DNA from: Prostheceraeus crozeri
Taxonomy: Eukaryota > Platyhelminthes > Polycladida > Euryleptidae
Reading direction: 5' to 3'
DNA length: 64,000 nt
Assembly (NCBI GenBank): GCA_907163375.1
Contig: CAJQUW010007445.1
Coordinates: 79,787 to 143,786, forward strand
Part shown: one piece after another, positions 48,615 to 57,978 of the stretch
Layout: every line of letters starts with the position of its first letter
Position numbering within the stretch: position 1 is the first letter of the stretch
The notes under the pieces: generated by a model
Database searches by the model: none
Told to the model about the DNA's origin: nothing
Seen by the model: only the letters and a program-made list of their open reading frames with translations
Made by a program: the position numbers and the translations under genes

Positions 48615-49192
48615 TTTTAAAGAAATATTTTTAACGGCGAAGCCCTGAACCTTCGGTTCGCTAGTCACATGATATATTTTAAAAACCTGAAAGATGGATA
48701 AAATTCATGAATTTGAAATTCTCAACTTTTATAATTTTTGGTGTCCTAGAACGGTCATGATTTAAGCGAGGGTGAAAATCGAACCGAAGGTTCTAGGGCT
48801 TCGCGCTTCGCCCGATTGTAATTCTCAAATTTGAGATTTTGAAAAATTTGAAAATTGGGTATTTTTAAAAACACCCAAATCGGAGCGAAGCTCCTCTGGC
48901 TTTAGCGCTTTAGCGCTTTAGCGCTTTAGCCGATTTATGAATTTAGGTCTTCATAACCTGAAAAAAGGTTCAAATTCATGAATCGGCTTAAGCCAGAGGA
49001 GCTTCGCTCCGATTTATGTTGTTTTTAAAAGTACCATTTTTTGAAAAAATGGTACTTTTTGAATGGACTAAATTCATGTATTTAGGTCTTAAAAACCTGA
49101 AAAAAGGGACTAAATTCATGAATTTATGTCGTTTTTAAAAGTACTATTTTTTTGATTTTATGGTGTCCTGGAACGGTCTTTTATCCATTACT
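48328..49192 (-). repeat. Polinton B right terminal inverted repeat
   Basis: 865 bp, the inverted partner of 24887-25751, with almost no divergence. Confidence 0.93.
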
Positions 49193-49198
49193 TAAGGA
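49193..49198. repeat. Polinton B target-site duplication, right
   Basis: TAAGGA, identical to 24881-24886. Confidence 0.93.
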
Positions 49199-49647
49199 TG
49201 CCAATTTGTCATTTGCGCAGCAGGAAATAACTCCACCTCATAAGTAAGATTGGACGTAGAGGAAACTTTGCGAAAGTCATAGCGATAATTCAATTCGCAT
49301 AACACTGTCATGGTTTTTACTTTCCAATTAGGTAATTTATCCCGTAATAGTATTTCCAACACGGAGTGTAGGTAATTGAGATCACAATCATCGAAGCACC
49401 CAACACACTGCACTGTTCCATTAGGAAAGAAAAGGACAGTCATAGATTTCTCCTTCCTCAAGATTCTCCATGTCAACATTGTGGGTCGCCCCAGATACAA
49501 ACTCGTCGTCGGCTTTCGCCTCTTCTTCACTATTAGCCATTGCTTTCTGTTGGGTATGTCTCGCTCGATTTGATGTAGATCGAGTTTTGAGTTTGCTTTT
49601 GTAACCACCATGCGATTCACCACTTTCATCTGACTGATGTCGTCCAT
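49193..49647 (-). pseudogene. TBP-like (TATA-binding-protein-fold) gene of Polinton A, 5' part
   Basis: From MDDISQMKVVNRMVVTK the frame matches the TBP saddle in order. SKLDLHQIERDIPNRK corresponds to TBP's 'CKLDL' first helix region. FFPNGTVQCVG corresponds to 'FSSGKMVCTG'. TYEVELFPA corresponds to 'YEPELFPG' of the second repeat. TBP directs RNA polymerase II initiation by bending TATA DNA. Here such a factor sits in a Polinton whose own genes carry TATA boxes. The gene has its own TATA box at 49684. Its 3' part lies at 24772-24886, separated by insertion of Polinton B. Its 5' half overlaps the tail of the 194-aa gene in another frame. Confidence 0.75.
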
Positions 49648-50005
49648 CTCTGACGAATGAAATTATACTTGGTAGAATCTCCTTTATAAAGGAACCCCAT
49701 GTGACGTCACTAAAACGAAAAAATCGATGATCAACGTCTTTCCTCTTGGATGAACATACGTAAAGTTTGACAGTTGAATCATATTTTATCCATACCTTTT
49801 CATCCAGAGGAATCTTCATCCGAGTATCATGTCGCTCAATCAGATTAGCAAAATCTTTAAGTGAGGGCAATGCGTCACTACTAATAGAAACACCACGATG
49901 ATTTCTACTATTTGTTACAGAATGTCGAAAAACTATTTTGCTTGAATCTGTTAGGTGAATTTTTTGTCTGTCACTTAACTTCCATGTTCTGATATAATGA
50001 GGCAT
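49421..50005 (-). CDS. 194-aa protein, possibly PC4-like, of Polinton A
   Basis: The first ~110 residues contain two similar strand-plus-helix blocks. One is KIVFRHSVTNSRNHRGVSIS followed by DALPSLKDFANLI; the other is EKVWIKYDSTVKLYVCSSK followed by TWGSFIKEILPSI. The pattern loosely recalls the ssDNA-binding PC4/Sub1 fold, and PC4 is a transcription coactivator. This is weak, by-eye resemblance. The tail is acidic and Ser-rich (NSEEEAKADDEF, NLEEGEIYDC). Its last ~75 codons overlap the start of the TBP-like gene in a different frame. Confidence 0.6.
   Translation of the reverse strand: MPHYIRTWKLSDRQKIHLTDSSKIVFRHSVTNSRNHRGVSISSDALPSLKDFANLIERHDTRMKIPLDEKVWIKYDSTVKLYVCSSKRKDVDHRFFRFSDVTWGSFIKEILPSIISFVRDGRHQSDESGESHGGYKSKLKTRSTSNRARHTQQKAMANSEEEAKADDEFVSGATHNVDMENLEEGEIYDCPFLS
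49684..49690 (-). promoter_or_regulatory. TATA box for the TBP-like gene
   Basis: Minus-strand TTTATAA within CCTTTATAAAGG, ~40 bases before the ATG at 49647, with initiator-like TTTCATTCGTCA between. It lies inside the coding region of the 194-aa gene. Confidence 0.6.
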
Positions 50006-50212
50006 ATTCTGAAGTTATTCTTAATGTAATTATTATAATCTGATAATTGCCTAAAGTTAGTTTATGTTTGCAAATCAACATATCGGAAGGATGCTGAATG
50101 CTGTTATGTATTCAAATTCAATTTCTACATATCGGAAAGATGTAGAAATGTACACTCAAATATTTACTACCTACGTGTTATTTTTTTATGGATTCTACCG
50201 TTGTTCTATCCG

Positions 50213-53200
50213 CTATTCTACATCACCTGCTGTGGGAAGACATTTTCGTCTTTTTGACGGAGGAGGAAGTCCAAGGCTATAGTGTCCATATGGTAAAGAT
50301 AAGTTCTTATTTATCCAGCAGCGCTTATCTTCCCAAAGTGAGAGCCCTCGCTTTCTAAACGTTTTTGTTTCAACTATGTGGTTTTTTGAATTTATGACGG
50401 TTATTTGCTCATTGGTATCTTTCTCAGTATAGTAAACATTTCTATAGTCACTATGTTCTATGCGTCTAACCACTGCTCTCTGTATACCCTTTGCTCGCCT
50501 AATGCTATGATGTGTTGAATCTAGAAATTTCATTGAATACATTTTTGGTTTCAAAAGAACCATCTCCTCAAGCAACTTTCCCGCGCACTCATCCTTAAAA
50601 CAACCGAGTCTAGCCTTGTTTGTAATTGAATATAAACGGTGATTCACATCATAATTTGAGGAATCAAATTTTTCACCGAAATACAGGAATATATCCTCTA
50701 GACGAACAGATGGTGAGGTGTATAGACAAAGGAAAAAGCTATCGGTATCACCTCCACAAAGACGTGCTCTATTTATCAGTGGACATCTAATTAAATCTTT
50801 ATAATACAGCTGGTACATTTCTAATTTACTATAGTCAAGAACTGCTTGACCAACATAAATTAGTTTATTTAGAACTATTGAAGGTTTATACAGTTCCATA
50901 CCAACTAAATCTTCATCGAATATCTTATGCTGGACATATAGGGGATGATTGAACAATTTAGATAGTTGCAATGTTGTATTTACTAATTTGAAGTTCCTCC
51001 GACGTCTCACATTCTCCATAGTCTTACCAAACAGGGAGTTGTTTTTTAATTTATAAAACGCTTTTTCAAAATCAGATTTTGATTGAGCTCTTTTCTGCGA
51101 ATTCATATCAATATATTGTCTCAGCCACGATTTTTGTGTGAACTGGATTCCAGCATGGACCTTCTTTATCTTCATTCCCATAGAGAGGTAGAATTTTAGA
51201 ATCGAGTAATGAACAACATAATTTTCTCGATCGAACTGATGCAGCAACAGTTTCTTTGTGCTTGTGAAACACATATTTGGTCTTAAAGTTTCATAGAAAT
51301 TTTTCATATATGTAGAAAACATTTTTTGCTCTACCAATTGCATTTCCGGAGCTAATGGAAAATCAGCCGTGTCATCGTGAATGTCTGAAGGATATTCTAA
51401 ATCCAAATCAAAGACATAACCTATATCAGCCTCATTATCAATATTTTGAATGTTTTCCTCATTTGAGAAGTACACTACTTGACCTTCATCAAGCCATTTG
51501 AAGTTTGAATGTGGGAGATTCTCACTTAGCGACGAACCGTAAAGGTTGTTGACGTCTAAATATGCTAAATGACGGCTCTCATGTGGATTGTTTTGCAACT
51601 CTGAAATACGAGCACGCGCTCTATGAATATTTGTAAACGTCATACCTCCTCGGATCCCCCTCTCAAAAAGATTATACATGCTCTCATCTTGAATGTAGTG
51701 TGGAGGATCATTCGAAGCAAAATTCAATGCTGATGTGAAGCTAAGGTGAGGTAGGCTAACAAAATGAACTGGATCTACTTGATCTTCATCCTGACTTAAT
51801 TTCCTAAATGTCTCAAAAATGTCTGCCAACAGCAAGACATCTAACTTGAGGTATGCAAGCATGTAGTCTCCAAATGTTTTGCAATTAAACGCATTCCATG
51901 CTTTTTTCGCGTGCTCATAATCTATATCGTTGCAATGCTCAAGAGTAAGATCGTTGTAAAATTCCCTTTGAGGAGGAAGACAGAGCTCCGTTAGAGTTGC
52001 CAAACTACTAAAATATGAGTACGGAAACACTCCTTTTTCGTAAAGAATATCATCAGTTAATTTTGGAAATTCATTTCGCAGCGCTTCTACATGTTTGTAG
52101 ACTTTCAGACTTTTGGCTAATTCAGCAAGCGATGCGCTCAGAAATTGATAAGAGTCCAAAAATTTCAATTTAAAATATACAGGCTTTCCATTATATTCGC
52201 TTACTAGAATTTTTGATGATAGAGTAATATATTTCTCAGCAGTAGCTGCAATAACATCTAACTTCCAAGATTTCTTTTTACCAATTGCTTTATAACAAAC
52301 AATATGGCTGTCATAGTTTTTGAAATTGTGAAAGAAAACAGGAAGCTCTCGTCGATTCAATCTTAATCGCAAATTGCACTTTGAACATAATGCTTGCCTG
52401 TACTTTCCGGTTATGTGATCGTGATCACGAACTTTTGATATATCTTCACTAAATTTTATCTTACATTTATTGCAATTTTCTGCATTTTTATGAGCAATAT
52501 CTTCCACTGCTGTCAATCGCATCGGCATTCTGGTCATGACATTTTGATTATCATATAAATTTTGGACAACATCTTCTAAATGATTTAGGAACTCAGCGAT
52601 GCAATTTTCCCCTTCAAACAGATAATAGGTGTTATTGTAGGTTGACTGAAGTGCCTCATGCCAGACGTGGTACACACCTACAGCCGAAGGTTTATGAATT
52701 TTGTTTTCTATTAAACACTCGATATCGGCGTATATGACTAAAGGTGGACTGAGTTGGTGCTCAGTACTACTTATCTGAACTTCTAAATGTTTGGGCATTT
52801 TTTCTATTTGCGCCTTACCACGACTACAGAATTGAAAATGTCGTTCTAAAACGCTTCTCTTTGAAAAGGATTGAGTGCATCTTTCACAAAAAATCTTGCG
52901 ACTTGTGTAAAATTTGCTATATAACCTAGATAATTTTCGTATGCCGCAATAATGGGCAAAACCGTTATGTAGCACTAGCAAAATATTAACGGTTCTTTTG
53001 CCAATGAAATTGCTGTTGTATCTTACTCCCTTGAGACCATTTTCATACAAGTGGATATTTACTTTTATATCATTGTTTTTCTCAAACTTAGGAATGTCCT
53101 TTATTGACACTGGTGTGGAAATGCCATCCATAACCAATTCAGATGTCCACTTTCTATATGAGTTTACCTCGTTTATCTTTGAATGAGTAACTTCATCGTA

Positions 53201-54073
53201 GTGAATGATTGACAAGATAGAATACATGAAGCAGTCATTTGAATTTGAATTTACATTTATTACAGCTTTAGAACTTCTTAACTTTTTAGGTAAAGTATTC
53301 ATTTTACCACCCGATAGTAGAGGAGTTGAAATTAAATTGAATTCTACATTTACTACTTTATCAACAACCCAATTGCTTCCTCTATTTGCAAAAGTTGAAA
53401 CATGATTTGATAAACTATTTAAATTATCCTGAAACCATGTGTCAAAGTCATATATATAATTTGATGATAATGAGGTGAAGTGCGCGAGAAAAGTTTCTTC
53501 CTCTTGAGGATTAGAACGGACATAGCGAATTTGAGCAATTAATCGACCACGTAGTTGAAGACTAGTTCGCAAGTCACTAACTAAATTTTCTAGTAAGGTT
53601 CGCATGTTGAATAAAAAAGATGTTACATCTACTGTTTGAATGGTTGGTGTAATGTCATACACGCGAGCACGTCCGCTGAAGGCGCTTTCACTGAGGGTGA
53701 GTGTTCCATAATTATTGTGACTACTCATTTCAATGTTCATATCATGTATATTATTGTGTTGACGGAATCTACTTGTGCTATTATAATTCTTACCACAGTG
53801 AGAGCAGCAATGCCTAAAAGCTTCATCATTATTTAAAGCGCTATCTGGAATGTCCCTAACATGACTACTACAAGTTGATAAATTAGTATTATTTGTTCCT
53901 ATTCCTTCTTGACTGCAACATACGAGATTGTGTCTTTTTAAATTATCTTTCCTACTGGTTTCATATGGACAATTACTACATTTATGCTTTATTCCTAGCT
54001 TGCAAAATTTTTCATGACGCGTTAAATTGCTAACAATTGTAAACTTCTTTCCACACTTAGAGCAGACAACCAT
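50213..54073 (-). CDS. protein-primed family B DNA polymerase of Polinton A (1286 aa)
   Basis: It starts with two or three C2H2/C2HC fingers (VVCSKCGKKFTIVSNLTRH, CSNCPYETSRKDNLKRH, CSHCGKNYNSTSRFRQH). SNDCFMYSILSII (~279) and FAHYCGIRK (~371) look like the Cys and His of an OTU-like module. Exonuclease motif I is VIYADIECLIE (~446). The HNH/Endo VII-like insert is CNKCKIKF...RDHDHITG (~545-575). Polymerase motif A is LDVNNLYGSSL (~839), B is KNNSLFGKTMEN (~1013) and C is CGGDTDSFFL (~1109). The frame is whole and of usual length. A TATA box at 54106 lies just upstream. Confidence 0.94.
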   Translation of the reverse strand: MVVCSKCGKKFTIVSNLTRHEKFCKLGIKHKCSNCPYETSRKDNLKRHNLVCCSQEGIGTNNTNLSTCSSHVRDIPDSALNNDEAFRHCCSHCGKNYNSTSRFRQHNNIHDMNIEMSSHNNYGTLTLSESAFSGRARVYDITPTIQTVDVTSFLFNMRTLLENLVSDLRTSLQLRGRLIAQIRYVRSNPQEEETFLAHFTSLSSNYIYDFDTWFQDNLNSLSNHVSTFANRGSNWVVDKVVNVEFNLISTPLLSGGKMNTLPKKLRSSKAVINVNSNSNDCFMYSILSIIHYDEVTHSKINEVNSYRKWTSELVMDGISTPVSIKDIPKFEKNNDIKVNIHLYENGLKGVRYNSNFIGKRTVNILLVLHNGFAHYCGIRKLSRLYSKFYTSRKIFCERCTQSFSKRSVLERHFQFCSRGKAQIEKMPKHLEVQISSTEHQLSPPLVIYADIECLIENKIHKPSAVGVYHVWHEALQSTYNNTYYLFEGENCIAEFLNHLEDVVQNLYDNQNVMTRMPMRLTAVEDIAHKNAENCNKCKIKFSEDISKVRDHDHITGKYRQALCSKCNLRLRLNRRELPVFFHNFKNYDSHIVCYKAIGKKKSWKLDVIAATAEKYITLSSKILVSEYNGKPVYFKLKFLDSYQFLSASLAELAKSLKVYKHVEALRNEFPKLTDDILYEKGVFPYSYFSSLATLTELCLPPQREFYNDLTLEHCNDIDYEHAKKAWNAFNCKTFGDYMLAYLKLDVLLLADIFETFRKLSQDEDQVDPVHFVSLPHLSFTSALNFASNDPPHYIQDESMYNLFERGIRGGMTFTNIHRARARISELQNNPHESRHLAYLDVNNLYGSSLSENLPHSNFKWLDEGQVVYFSNEENIQNIDNEADIGYVFDLDLEYPSDIHDDTADFPLAPEMQLVEQKMFSTYMKNFYETLRPNMCFTSTKKLLLHQFDRENYVVHYSILKFYLSMGMKIKKVHAGIQFTQKSWLRQYIDMNSQKRAQSKSDFEKAFYKLKNNSLFGKTMENVRRRRNFKLVNTTLQLSKLFNHPLYVQHKIFDEDLVGMELYKPSIVLNKLIYVGQAVLDYSKLEMYQLYYKDLIRCPLINRARLCGGDTDSFFLCLYTSPSVRLEDIFLYFGEKFDSSNYDVNHRLYSITNKARLGCFKDECAGKLLEEMVLLKPKMYSMKFLDSTHHSIRRAKGIQRAVVRRIEHSDYRNVYYTEKDTNEQITVINSKNHIVETKTFRKRGLSLWEDKRCWINKNLSLPYGHYSLGLPPPSKRRKCLPTAGDVE

Positions 54074-54105
54074 GATGATCGTTAAGGATTAACAATTTGC
54101 GTCTA

Positions 54106-54113
54106 CTTATATA
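54106..54113 (-). promoter_or_regulatory. TATA box for Polinton A PolB
   Basis: Minus-strand TATATAAG within CAGTATATAAGTAGACGC, ~35 bases before the PolB ATG at 54073. Confidence 0.7.
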
Positions 54114-54264
54114 CTGTCTACATATTATATTACGTAACCAGTGACGTCGACCAATGGAATTTGTTCTCAGCCTAAGACTTATATTTCCACTTAAATACAT
54201 AAATAAAAAGACATACAAAGTGTACAAGTAATTTTTTTTAAATAAGAAAAATTCAAAAGAAAAG

Positions 54265-56044
54265 TTACAGCGACTGACATTTAATGATATCACTATGCGT
54301 CACCTTGACGTGGGCACAATGTCCATGACACCTTGAGAAGTCATCGACATGTGTCATGCGCACTTTGTTAATGACTGCCGCTTTCGATAGCTCAACGTGC
54401 ATTATTGTTTCACGCTTCGCTATCGATTGCGACAGTTGCAGGTTAGCCTGCGATATGTTGCGGAACGACTCAAGCAAAGACTTGTAGTCAGCGCGAAGAG
54501 CCGTCTCGCGTTCCTCTTGTAGGCGCAACTTACGTTCAAGGTGACGCACTTTGTCCTCCGCACTTTTAGACACAGGTGCGGGCACCTCGACCACTGAATC
54601 GACCGTCTCGTCCAGGTCAACGTTAAATAGGGGATCACAAGTTGGGAGAGAGTTGGAGAGGATCACAGTAGGAGTTGGACTGTTGGGCATCGGCGTAGGA
54701 GCAGGTGGAGACGATGGGACCCAGTAGTCATCGAATGTTGGTTGAGGTGGAGTTGGCTGAGGTGGAGTTGGCTGAGGTGGAGTTGGCTGAGGTGGAGTTG
54801 GGACGCGGTGCAGAATGGGAGAGGGTGGGAAGCTGACCTCAATGCCGGGTGAGGCTCGAAGTTGGGAGAAGGGAATCTCCTCTTCCGGAACAAGTGTCAA
54901 CTGTTGCTGGAAAAAAAGAGAGATTTGAATTAACGAAAGGGACATAACATTATAGTTTGAATTATTAGCGTATTCCTATGATTGACACTTACGTTTTCTT
55001 CATCTGAAGAAGACTCCCGGATGGAGTACGGACGCTCCTCATTCTCCTCCACTGAGGTCGTTGTGGCCGGAGTCAAGCCAAGGAGGTTGTTCCGGCTCTT
55101 CTTTAGAGAGAGCGATCGGTAGCTCTACAAGGGAGAATACATTTTAAATTCCTCTTGAATTTGAATGTATGCATGTGTCCTAAGTTATTAATCTAATCAT
55201 GTTATTTTATATGACTAAAATAATTGTTGTCTATTACTTACTCTCTTTGAAGGCGGCGTAGGCTTCGCAACCCAGCTGCTACTTGCGGGCGTACTAACGA
55301 CTACCTGTGGATGGAAATGAAACATAGTTAAAGTGTGAAGAAAGGAAAATACATACGAATAGATAAAGTGCTGATTTTGATATTTCAAACTTACATTCCT
55401 TTCCGGAACTGATAGCTTCCGCTCGACTTTTAACTTCTTAACTGGTGGCTTATTAACAGGTGGCTTCTTGAGCTGAAATAGTGAAAAGACATGCACATTA
55501 TTATATATGAAAAACAAACGAAACAGAAGTCAACTTTCCCTATCAGTTTTGGACTCTTGAATTTTGTTTTTGCTTTATGTTACTGCTAATATTCTAAATA
55601 TGAACTCACCTCAATATCACTATCCGAGGACTCGGAATCGGTGTCAACATATTTTCGGGACTTGGGTTTCGGCTTCGGCTTCGGTTTTGGCTGCTCACTT
55701 GTGGTCTCCTCAACTTGGCTTAGGATGCCCTCAGTAGGTCGCTCCTTCGCGAAGAGCCTCTCCACTCGCCTCTTCTCCTCGAGGCAAGTGAGGTTTCTAC
55801 CCTCCCGCCCGTTTCTCAATGCGCATTTGGTATGGGTCTTTATGAATCGTTTAGGATTCTCTCCTTTTACCTCGATGTCTGTCCGCACATAGCTTTTACA
55901 AGATAGGCAGTACAGAAAACTGCAATCCTGACGTATCGTGCATTCCTTATGCTGACTTTTCATAGAATGCCGGACAGCCTGCTTACAGGTTTGGCAATAG
56001 TGAAAAATCAGACGTTGTCGTGGCAAGCAACTGGGACGAGGCAT
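54265..56044 (-). CDS. five-exon gene of Polinton A (449 aa), zinc-finger/Pro-rich/coiled coil
   Basis: Minus-strand coding blocks with GT/AG borders are 56044-55610, 55472-55395, 55304-55242, 55124-54993 and 54906-54265. All are in phase 0 (435, 78, 63, 132 and 642 bases). Donors read GTGAGT or GTAAGT and acceptors end in pyrimidine-CAG/TAG. Exon 1 encodes two Cys/His clusters (FHYCQTCKQAVRHSMKSQH, FLYCLSCKSYVRTD) and a KPKPKPKPK linker. Exon 5 has TPPQP repeats (54750-54800), a coiled coil (VRHLERKLRLQEERETAL) and a Cys/His end (HVDDFSRCHGHCAH). An acceptor-like TTTTTCTTACAG precedes the ATG, suggesting a spliced leader exon. Function unknown; a regulatory DNA-binding role is plausible. Confidence 0.75.
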
Positions 56045-56409
56045 GTCTGTAAGAAAAATTAAATCCATACTTAAAACTTACTAAATTTTGGTTTTAGAAC
56101 TTATTAATGTACCTATTTATGAACTTGGAAAAAAGTAACATGTAAATTGTTCCAAACTCACATCGTGGTAGTGAGTATTATACGTAAGAGAATAGCTAAA
56201 GTCTTTAATAAATTTCATAAACACAACTTTAAGTCTATTAATTTTGATCAAGTTATTTTCTATCTCTTAAGGTTTAGAACTTATTAATGTACCTACTTAT
56301 GAACTTAGAAAAAAGTACCATCTAAATTGTTCCCAACTCACTTTAGAATATTGATTAAGGTTTGAAAGAACGGAGCTGACGTCTTGCTAGGCAGGCTGAT
56401 AATTCAAAA

Positions 56410-56490
56410 ATGAGTGAAGAACTGGCTTCAACACTTTCTTTATATATGAAATGCACAAAGCAACTACGAACAAAGACCTACTGACGTCAT
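56410..56490 (-). promoter_or_regulatory. repeated CRE-TATA promoter, unit 1
   Basis: On the minus strand, the CRE/ATF palindrome TGACGTCA (56482-56489) lies ~36 bases before TATATAAAG (56438-56446), then an initiator-like TTCACTCA ~25 bases on. Splice-donor-like GTGAGT sequences follow at ~56339-56344 and ~56158-56163. The orientation and position fit transcription into the five-exon gene. Confidence 0.6.
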
Positions 56491-56951
56491 GCTATTGAGA
56501 TGATATAGTTAAACAAAATGTTTTCACTTAAACAAGATTCAAAATCAAACAGCTGATAAAGTGTAACATTAATAACTTGACATTAAATTGTAACAGAGTT
56601 TATTAATTTGATCAAGTTATTTTCCATCTCTTGAGGTTTAGAACATTAATGTACCTACTTATGAACTTAGAAGAAAGTAACATGTAAATTGTTCCAAACT
56701 CACATCGTGGTAGTGAGTATTATACGTAAGAGAATAGCTAAAGTCTTTAATAAATTTCATAAACACAACTTTAAGTCTATTAATTTTGATCAAGTTATTT
56801 TCTATCTCTTAAGGTTTAGAACTTATTAATGTACCTACTTATGAACTTAGAAAAAAGTACCATCTAAATTGTTCCCAACTCACTTTAGAATATTGATTAA
56901 GGTTTGAAAGAACGGAGCTGACGTCTTGCTAGGCAGGCTGATAATTCAAAA

Positions 56952-57032
56952 ATGAGTGAAGAACTGGCTTCAACACTTTCTTTATATATGAAATGCACAA
57001 AGCAACTACGAACAAAGACCTACTGACGTCAT
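56952..57032 (-). promoter_or_regulatory. repeated CRE-TATA promoter, unit 2
   Basis: Same arrangement: TGACGTCA at 57024-57031 and minus-strand TATATAAAG at 56980-56988. Confidence 0.6.
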
Positions 57033-57492
57033 GCTATTGAGATGATATAGTTAAACAAAATGTTTTCACTTAAACAAGATTCAAAATCAAACAGCTGATA
57101 AAGTGTAACATTAATAACTTGACATTAAATTGTAACAGAGTTTATTAATTTGATCAAGTTATTTTCCATCTCTTGAGGTTTAGAACATTAATGTACCTAC
57201 TTATGAACTTAGAAGAAAGTAACATGTAAATTGTTCCAAACTCACATCGTGGTAGTGAGTATTATACGTAAGAGAATAGCTAAAGTCTTTAATAAATTTC
57301 ATAAACACAACTTTAAGTCTATTAATTTTGATCAAGTTATTTTCTATCTCTTAAGGTTTAGAACTTATTAATGTACCTACTTATGAACTTAGAAAAAGTA
57401 ACATATAAATTGTTCCAAACTCACTTTAGAATATTGATCAAGGTTTGAAAGAACGGAGCTGACGTCTTGCTAGGCAGGCTGATAATTCAAAA

Positions 57493-57573
57493 ATGAGTGA
57501 AGAACTGGCTTCAACACTTTCTTTATATATGAAATACACAAAGCAACTACGAACAAAGACCTACTGACGTCAT
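57493..57573 (-). promoter_or_regulatory. repeated CRE-TATA promoter, unit 3
   Basis: Same arrangement: TGACGTCA at 57565-57572 and minus-strand TATATAAAG at 57521-57529. Confidence 0.6.
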
Positions 57574-57978
57574 GCCATTGAGATGATATAGTCAAACAAA
57601 ATGTATTCATTTAAACAAGATTCAAAATCAAACAGCTGATAAAGTGTAACATTAATAACTTGACATTAAATTGTAACAGAGTTTATTAATTTTGATCAAG
57701 TTATTTTCTATCTCTTTAGGTTTAGAACATTAATGTACCTACTTATGAACTCAGAAGAAAGTAACATGTAAATTGTTCCAGAGTGATCAATCTTAATAGA
57801 ATTATCACCCAATCAAAATTTCGAATTTCGCGCACTTATCAAATGATCCATTTAAACAAACCATATGGTGAACACATGAGGCATCAGCTGAGGATGTTTA
57901 TGTGGTCATCGCATTTTGAAATTTTGCGCACTTATCAATTGCTGCATTAAAACAAGACTGTGGAAGATATGCGCCTCT

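Larger units (their letters stand above)
24887..49192. mobile_element. Polinton/Maverick B (24.3 kb) nested in Polinton A
   Basis: The ends are inverted AGTAATGGATAAAAGACCG, with 865-bp repeats and a TAAGGA duplication. The gene set (PolB, integrase, two ATPases, protease, capsid, penton-like) is complete and each frame looks whole. The DNA is far more AT-rich than A, with AT-biased codons and many short tandem repeats. The proteins are divergent from A's, so this is another Polinton (adintovirus-like) lineage and not a copy of A. A Gypsy element accounts for 4.2 kb; without it B is about 20.1 kb. The terminal repeats show almost no divergence, so the insertion is young. Confidence 0.95.
56090..57775. 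repeat. three ~542-bp tandem repeats upstream of the five-exon gene
   Basis: The array has a period of 541-543 bp. Landmark words GGTTTAGAAC(TTATT)AATGTACC, GGAGCTGACGTCTTGC and TTCTTTATATATGAAAT recur three times. Each unit has two related sub-blocks starting with the GGTTTAGAAC word (~180 and ~360 bp). Differences between copies are few. There are no long open frames. See the promoter entries for their regulatory content. Confidence 0.9.

Noticed and set aside
24887-49192. Mitochondrial or bacterial origin of the very AT-rich segment
   Set aside because: TIRs, the 6-bp target duplication and Polinton hallmark genes explain it. No organelle genes or rRNA were seen.
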